A DNA stretch of 64,000 bases from Karalla daura (taxonomy: Eukaryota; Chordata; Actinopteri; Chaetodontiformes; Leiognathidae). Shown piece after piece: positions 60,979-64,000 of the stretch (positions are counted from its first letter, which is position 1; every line of letters begins with the position of its first letter). The stretch spans positions 17,865,767 to 17,929,766 of the forward strand of contig CM055199.1 in NCBI GenBank assembly GCA_029224185.1, read 5' to 3'. Below the pieces are notes generated by a model. It saw nothing but the letters and a program-made list of their open reading frames with translations. It was not told the DNA's origin and made no database searches. Made by a program: the position numbers and the translations under genes.

Positions 60979-61125
60979 CCAGCACACTATTTGCACTTTA
61001 ATCTTCATGAGGAATGAACTGCAGGGGGACCTCAGGGACCACAGATTCTCACACTCACAGTTTAATCACATGTCACATAATAAACGACACTCCCACCTGC
61101 AGCTCTTTATCTCTGACACTTCACT
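60979..61125 (+). repeat. Conserved block downstream of V1
   Basis: The text after the nonamer, including CAGCACACTATTTGCACTTT and GAACTGCAGGGGGACCTCAG, recurs almost unchanged at 62806-62945 and 63917-64000 (cut by the window end). It is part of the duplicated V unit. Confidence 0.85.
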
Positions 61126-61194
61126 GTTGGTGATGCTTTTGACTGTTGCTTTGATGAACAGAAACATTGTCAGCTTGTCACACTTTTTGCTCTC

Positions 61195-61975
61195 AGATAA
61201 AAGGAAGGAGCTTGTCTATTGTTCCATGACCTGGACAGACCCCCCACATGGCTCCTCTTCAATGTCAGGTGTGACAATCGGTCTGACCCTGTTATCCAGC
61301 ATCTTGCAGTAACCTTTCCTTTGGAGGCTGAGTAGTGTGGAGACCCTGAAAATGCCGCACACCCTCTGGTCTCCTTTTCTAAATACAGGGACCACCAGCA
61401 TGATCTGCCACCCCTTCAGCACTGTCCCAATATGTCTCAATATTGAGAAGACATGTCAGTCATGACAGCCCCTCAACACCCAGAATTTCAGCATTTCTGG
61501 AGGTATCTCATCAACCCTGGGGGCCTTGTCATCACAGCAATGACCTCACTGAGGAAATTGATGACGATCCCCCATCATCCTCTGCCTCTGTCTCTGCAAT
61601 AGAGGTTGGATTACTTGGGTTCCTAAGTTCACCAAAGTACTCTTTCCATCATTCTACCATCTCCAGCGGTCCATCCTTGATGTCCACAACGTGGATGGTC
61701 CCCCACTTCTCCATACTAAGATGGTAGAGGGTTTTTCAGAAACATCTTGGTGATACTTGAAAGTCCTTCTCTATAGCTTTGTTGAACTTGTCCCATACCG
61801 GCTGCTTTGCCTCTGCCATTCTTTGGGCCTCCTTCTAGAGTCCCCTGAGACAACATGTCTCTGTTAGAGTCCTTCTCAAGTTGGAAGGCTTCCCTGACAG
61901 CCAGGGTCCACCTCTGTGTTAGCAGCATATTCTTGAGGCCCCTAAGACACTTAGAGCACAAGACACAGCCTCACT
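61195..61975 (-). mobile_element. Antisense non-LTR retrotransposon (LINE) relic
   Basis: On the minus strand, fragments read VVPVFRKGDQRVCGIF, STLLSLQRKGYCKMLDNRV and RPIVTPDIEEEPCG, typical of a fish LINE reverse transcriptase (compare the usual VVPLFKKGD and QEEQCGF). Upstream fragments include IHVVDIKDGPLEMVE. The frame is broken by stops and shifts, so it is inactive. It sits between V1 and V2 and explains their wider spacing. Confidence 0.8.
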
Positions 61976-62109
61976 TTCAGCAATGCAAGCTTTGAACATC
62001 CCACTCAAGTTTGATGCCCCCTATCTCCACAGGGATGAGGGAAAAGCTAGCAGTTATACAAAAGATATTACACTGACAGTGAATGTGAACATGATGTTAC
62101 TCAGCTTGA

Positions 62110-62281
62110 ACACAGAGGAGGAAACACTCCTGCTGGTTGACATGACTGTGAATGCAAACAGGAGTGATGGACTGTAGGGGGCTCCCTGATTCCAGTTTCA
62201 CCTCCTTCTCAGAAGTGCCGCCTGCAGCTCTACACATCTATGTGTCTGTGAGACACGAGTGTCATTCATTTCCAGAGGAAC
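62110..62281 (+). promoter_or_regulatory. V2 upstream block (putative V promoter)
   Basis: Same blocks as before V1. One change gives ATGCAAAC (62152-62159), one base from the octamer ATGCAAAT, where V1 and V3 have ATGCAGAC. Similarity to the V3 upstream DNA reaches further, back to about 62049. Confidence 0.5.
62171..62185 (+). promoter_or_regulatory. CTCF-like motif upstream of V2
   Basis: ACTGTAGGGGGCTCC is the V1 site with one core change (CGC to CTC). Confidence 0.3.
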
Positions 62282-62766
62282 ATGGGTGTCATCCTAAAAC
62301 AAAGCCTCCTCGGACTAATGATCTTTGTCCTGTGGACCACAGGTAATTTACATTTACATTCACAGAGAAATGTGACTCTTCAATGTGCTTTTTGATCATG
62401 TCTTTGACTTGTTGCAATGGTTCATCACTTCAAATAAAAGTCATGTTTGCATTTCACACAGGACAAACTGATGGGAGTGATGTCACTCAGACTGACATAT
62501 TATGGGAAAATCAAGGTGACAGTGCAACAATGAGCTGTAATCACACGAAGGGTGGCACTTATTTCCAGATGTACTGGTACAGACAGCTGCCAGGAGAAAC
62601 CATGAAACTCATCGTATTTACAACAACAACCACCAGCAATCATGATTTTGGCAGCTTCAGCCAAGAGAAGTTCTCAGCCACCAAACCTAATGCTGAAAGT
62701 GGGACATTCACAGTGAAGAATCTGCAGCCTGAGGATAAAGGTGTTTATTTCTGCGCTGTGAGTGAA
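62282..62766 (+). CDS. T-cell receptor V gene 2 (probable TRBV)
   Basis: Leader exon 62282-62342 (MGVILKQSLLGLMIFVLWTT) and V exon 62462-62766, with the same splice sites and a 119-bp intron as V1. The V exon is open from GQTDGSDVTQTDILWENQG to YFCAVSE. It has the conserved Cys, Trp and Cys pattern in TMSCNH, MYWYRQLPGE and VYFCA. It differs from V1 by few residues (STTM to SATM, GGSY to GGTY) and has two extra threonine codons in FTTTTTSNHD. It is probably functional as a germline segment and in the same V subgroup as V1 and V3. Confidence 0.88.
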
Positions 62767-62805
62767 CACAGTGATACAAGCACATGTAGTAGATAAACAA
62801 AAACC
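62767..62805 (+). other. V2 recombination signal (23-RSS)
   Basis: Heptamer CACAGTG (62767-62773), 23-bp spacer identical to that of V1, nonamer ACAAAAACC (62797-62805). Confidence 0.95.
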
Positions 62806-63199
62806 CCAGCACACTATTTGCACTTTAATCTCCATGAGGAATGAACTGCAGGGGGACCTCAGGGACCACAGATTCTCACACTCACAGTTTAATCACATGT
62901 CACATAATAAACGACACTCCCACCTGCAGCTCTTTATCTCTGACATGTTAGTCTTGGTAATGCTTTAGACTGCTTTTGGTTAAAAGTTTATAAATAAACA
63001 ATTTCCATGATGAATAATAATAATTACTATTGCCACCATTAATATATTTTTTTAATAATATAATTTGAAAATCAGTACTGTATACAAAGTAATGACAGAC
63101 GTCATTGTGACAGGTCACAGAGTGCAAAAAGTGGAGGAATTTATCATGAGCAGTTGTACAAAAGATGCTAAACTGACAGTGAATGTGAACATGATGTTA

Positions 63200-63381
63200 C
63201 TCAGCTTGAACATAGAGGAGGAAACACGACTGTTGGTTGAAATGACTGTGAATGCAGACAGGAGTGATGGACTGTAGGGGGCTCCCTGATTCCAGTTTCA
63301 CCTCCTTCTCAGAAGTCCCGCCTGCAGCTCTACACATCTATGTGTCTGTGAGACACTAGTGTCATTTATTTCCAGAGGAAC
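63200..63381 (+). promoter_or_regulatory. V3 upstream block (putative V promoter)
   Basis: Same blocks as before V1 and V2, with ATGCAGAC. The CTCF-like site lies at 63271. Confidence 0.5.
63271..63285 (+). promoter_or_regulatory. CTCF-like motif upstream of V3
   Basis: ACTGTAGGGGGCTCC, identical to the V2 site. Confidence 0.3.
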
Positions 63382-63877
63382 ATGGGTGTCATCCTAAAAC
63401 AAAGCCTCCTCAGACTAATGATCTTTGTCCTGTGGACCTCAGGTAATTTACATTTACATTCACAGAGAAATGTTACCTTTTAATGTCCTTTTTGATCATG
63501 TCTTTGACTTGTTGCAATTGTTCATCCCTTTAAATAAAAGTCATGTTTGCATTTCTCTTGTGGTTCACTCAGGACAATCTGATGGGAGTGATGTCACTCA
63601 GACTGACATAATATGGAAAGATCAAGGTGACAGTGCAACAATGAGCTGTAATCACACAAAGGGTGCCCTTTATTACCAAATGTACTGGTACAGACAGCTG
63701 CCGGGAGAAACCATGAAACTCATCGTATTTACATCAACAACCACCAGCAAACATGATTTTGGCAGCTTCAGCCAAGAGAAGTTCTCAGCCACCAAACCAG
63801 ATTTTCCCAGTGGGACATTCACAGTGAAGAATCTGCAGCCTGAGGATAAAGGTGTTTATTTCTGTGCTGTGAGTGAA
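63382..63877 (+). CDS. T-cell receptor V gene 3 (probable TRBV)
   Basis: Leader exon 63382-63442 (MGVILKQSLLRLMIFVLWTS) and V exon 63573-63877. The intron is 130 bp, longer than in V1 and V2 because extra bases precede its GTTCACTCAG acceptor. The V exon is open from GQSDGSDVTQTDIIWKDQG to YFCAVSE with the conserved TMSCNH, MYWYRQLPGE and VYFCA. It is the most divergent of the three (GALYYQ, FTSTTTSKHD, KPDFPSGT), with the changes gathered around CDR1, CDR2/HV4 and FR3. It is probably functional. Confidence 0.88.
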
Positions 63878-63916
63878 CACAGTGATACAAGCACATGTAC
63901 GAGATAAACAAAAACC
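63878..63916 (+). other. V3 recombination signal (23-RSS)
   Basis: Heptamer CACAGTG (63878-63884), 23-bp spacer with two changes from V1/V2, nonamer ACAAAAACC (63908-63916). Confidence 0.95.
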
Positions 63917-64000
63917 CCAGCACACTATTTGCACTTTAATCTCCATGAGGAATGAACTGCAGGGGGACCTCAGGGACCACAGATTCTCACACTCACAGTT

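Noticed and set aside
1..64000. CRISPR arrays, operons or bacterial elements
   Set aside because: No spaced direct repeats of that type were seen; gene structure is eukaryotic throughout.

Overview
The window is vertebrate nuclear DNA, almost certainly from a teleost fish. Small phase-matched exons lie in introns rich in (CA)n/(GT)n microsatellites, fish-type SINE, MITE and LINE relics are present, and the T-cell-receptor V genes look like fish TRBV. I name no species. All genes found are on the + strand.

Layout. (1) 1-14699: no confident gene. It holds microsatellites, two decayed dispersed repeats and a near-palindromic AP-1-like site. It is probably intron 1 of SMOC1, whose signal-peptide exon I could not find. 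(2) 14700-45661: SMOC1, a secreted calcium-binding matricellular protein. Kazal, thyroglobulin-1, SMOC-specific, second thyroglobulin-1 and EF-hand (EC) domains are encoded in order. The core exons join in phase to 402 residues and end in KEVGRLV, as I recall the human protein ending. Two further candidate exons (84 and 54 nt, both phase 1-1) look like in-frame cassettes. The last coding exon carries only 17 coding nt. (3) 45662-54175: probable SMOC1 3' UTR and intergenic DNA with repeats. (4) 54176-58968: a complete 10-exon class I-like glucose-transporter gene (SLC2A/GLUT family, 483 aa) whose numbering follows GLUT1 closely. Two sugar-contact positions and two TM2 positions are substituted. 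A poly(A) signal lies at 59535. (5) 60291-64000: the start of a T-cell-receptor V array, probably TRB. Three intact V genes each have a leader exon, a V exon and a perfect 23-bp-spacer recombination signal. Each unit repeats the same upstream and downstream blocks, and an antisense LINE relic separates V1 from V2.

SMOC1, the transporter and the V genes are neighbours without an obvious common function. The V genes would need D, J and C segments beyond the right edge. I see no evidence of a wholly new biological system. The points most worth checking are the two SMOC1 cassette exons, the altered GLUT binding site, a (TG)32 tract beside a GLUT 3' splice site, and a CTCF-like motif repeated upstream of each V gene. 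Family comparisons (human SMOC1, GLUT1, GLUT3) are from memory; no alignment was run.
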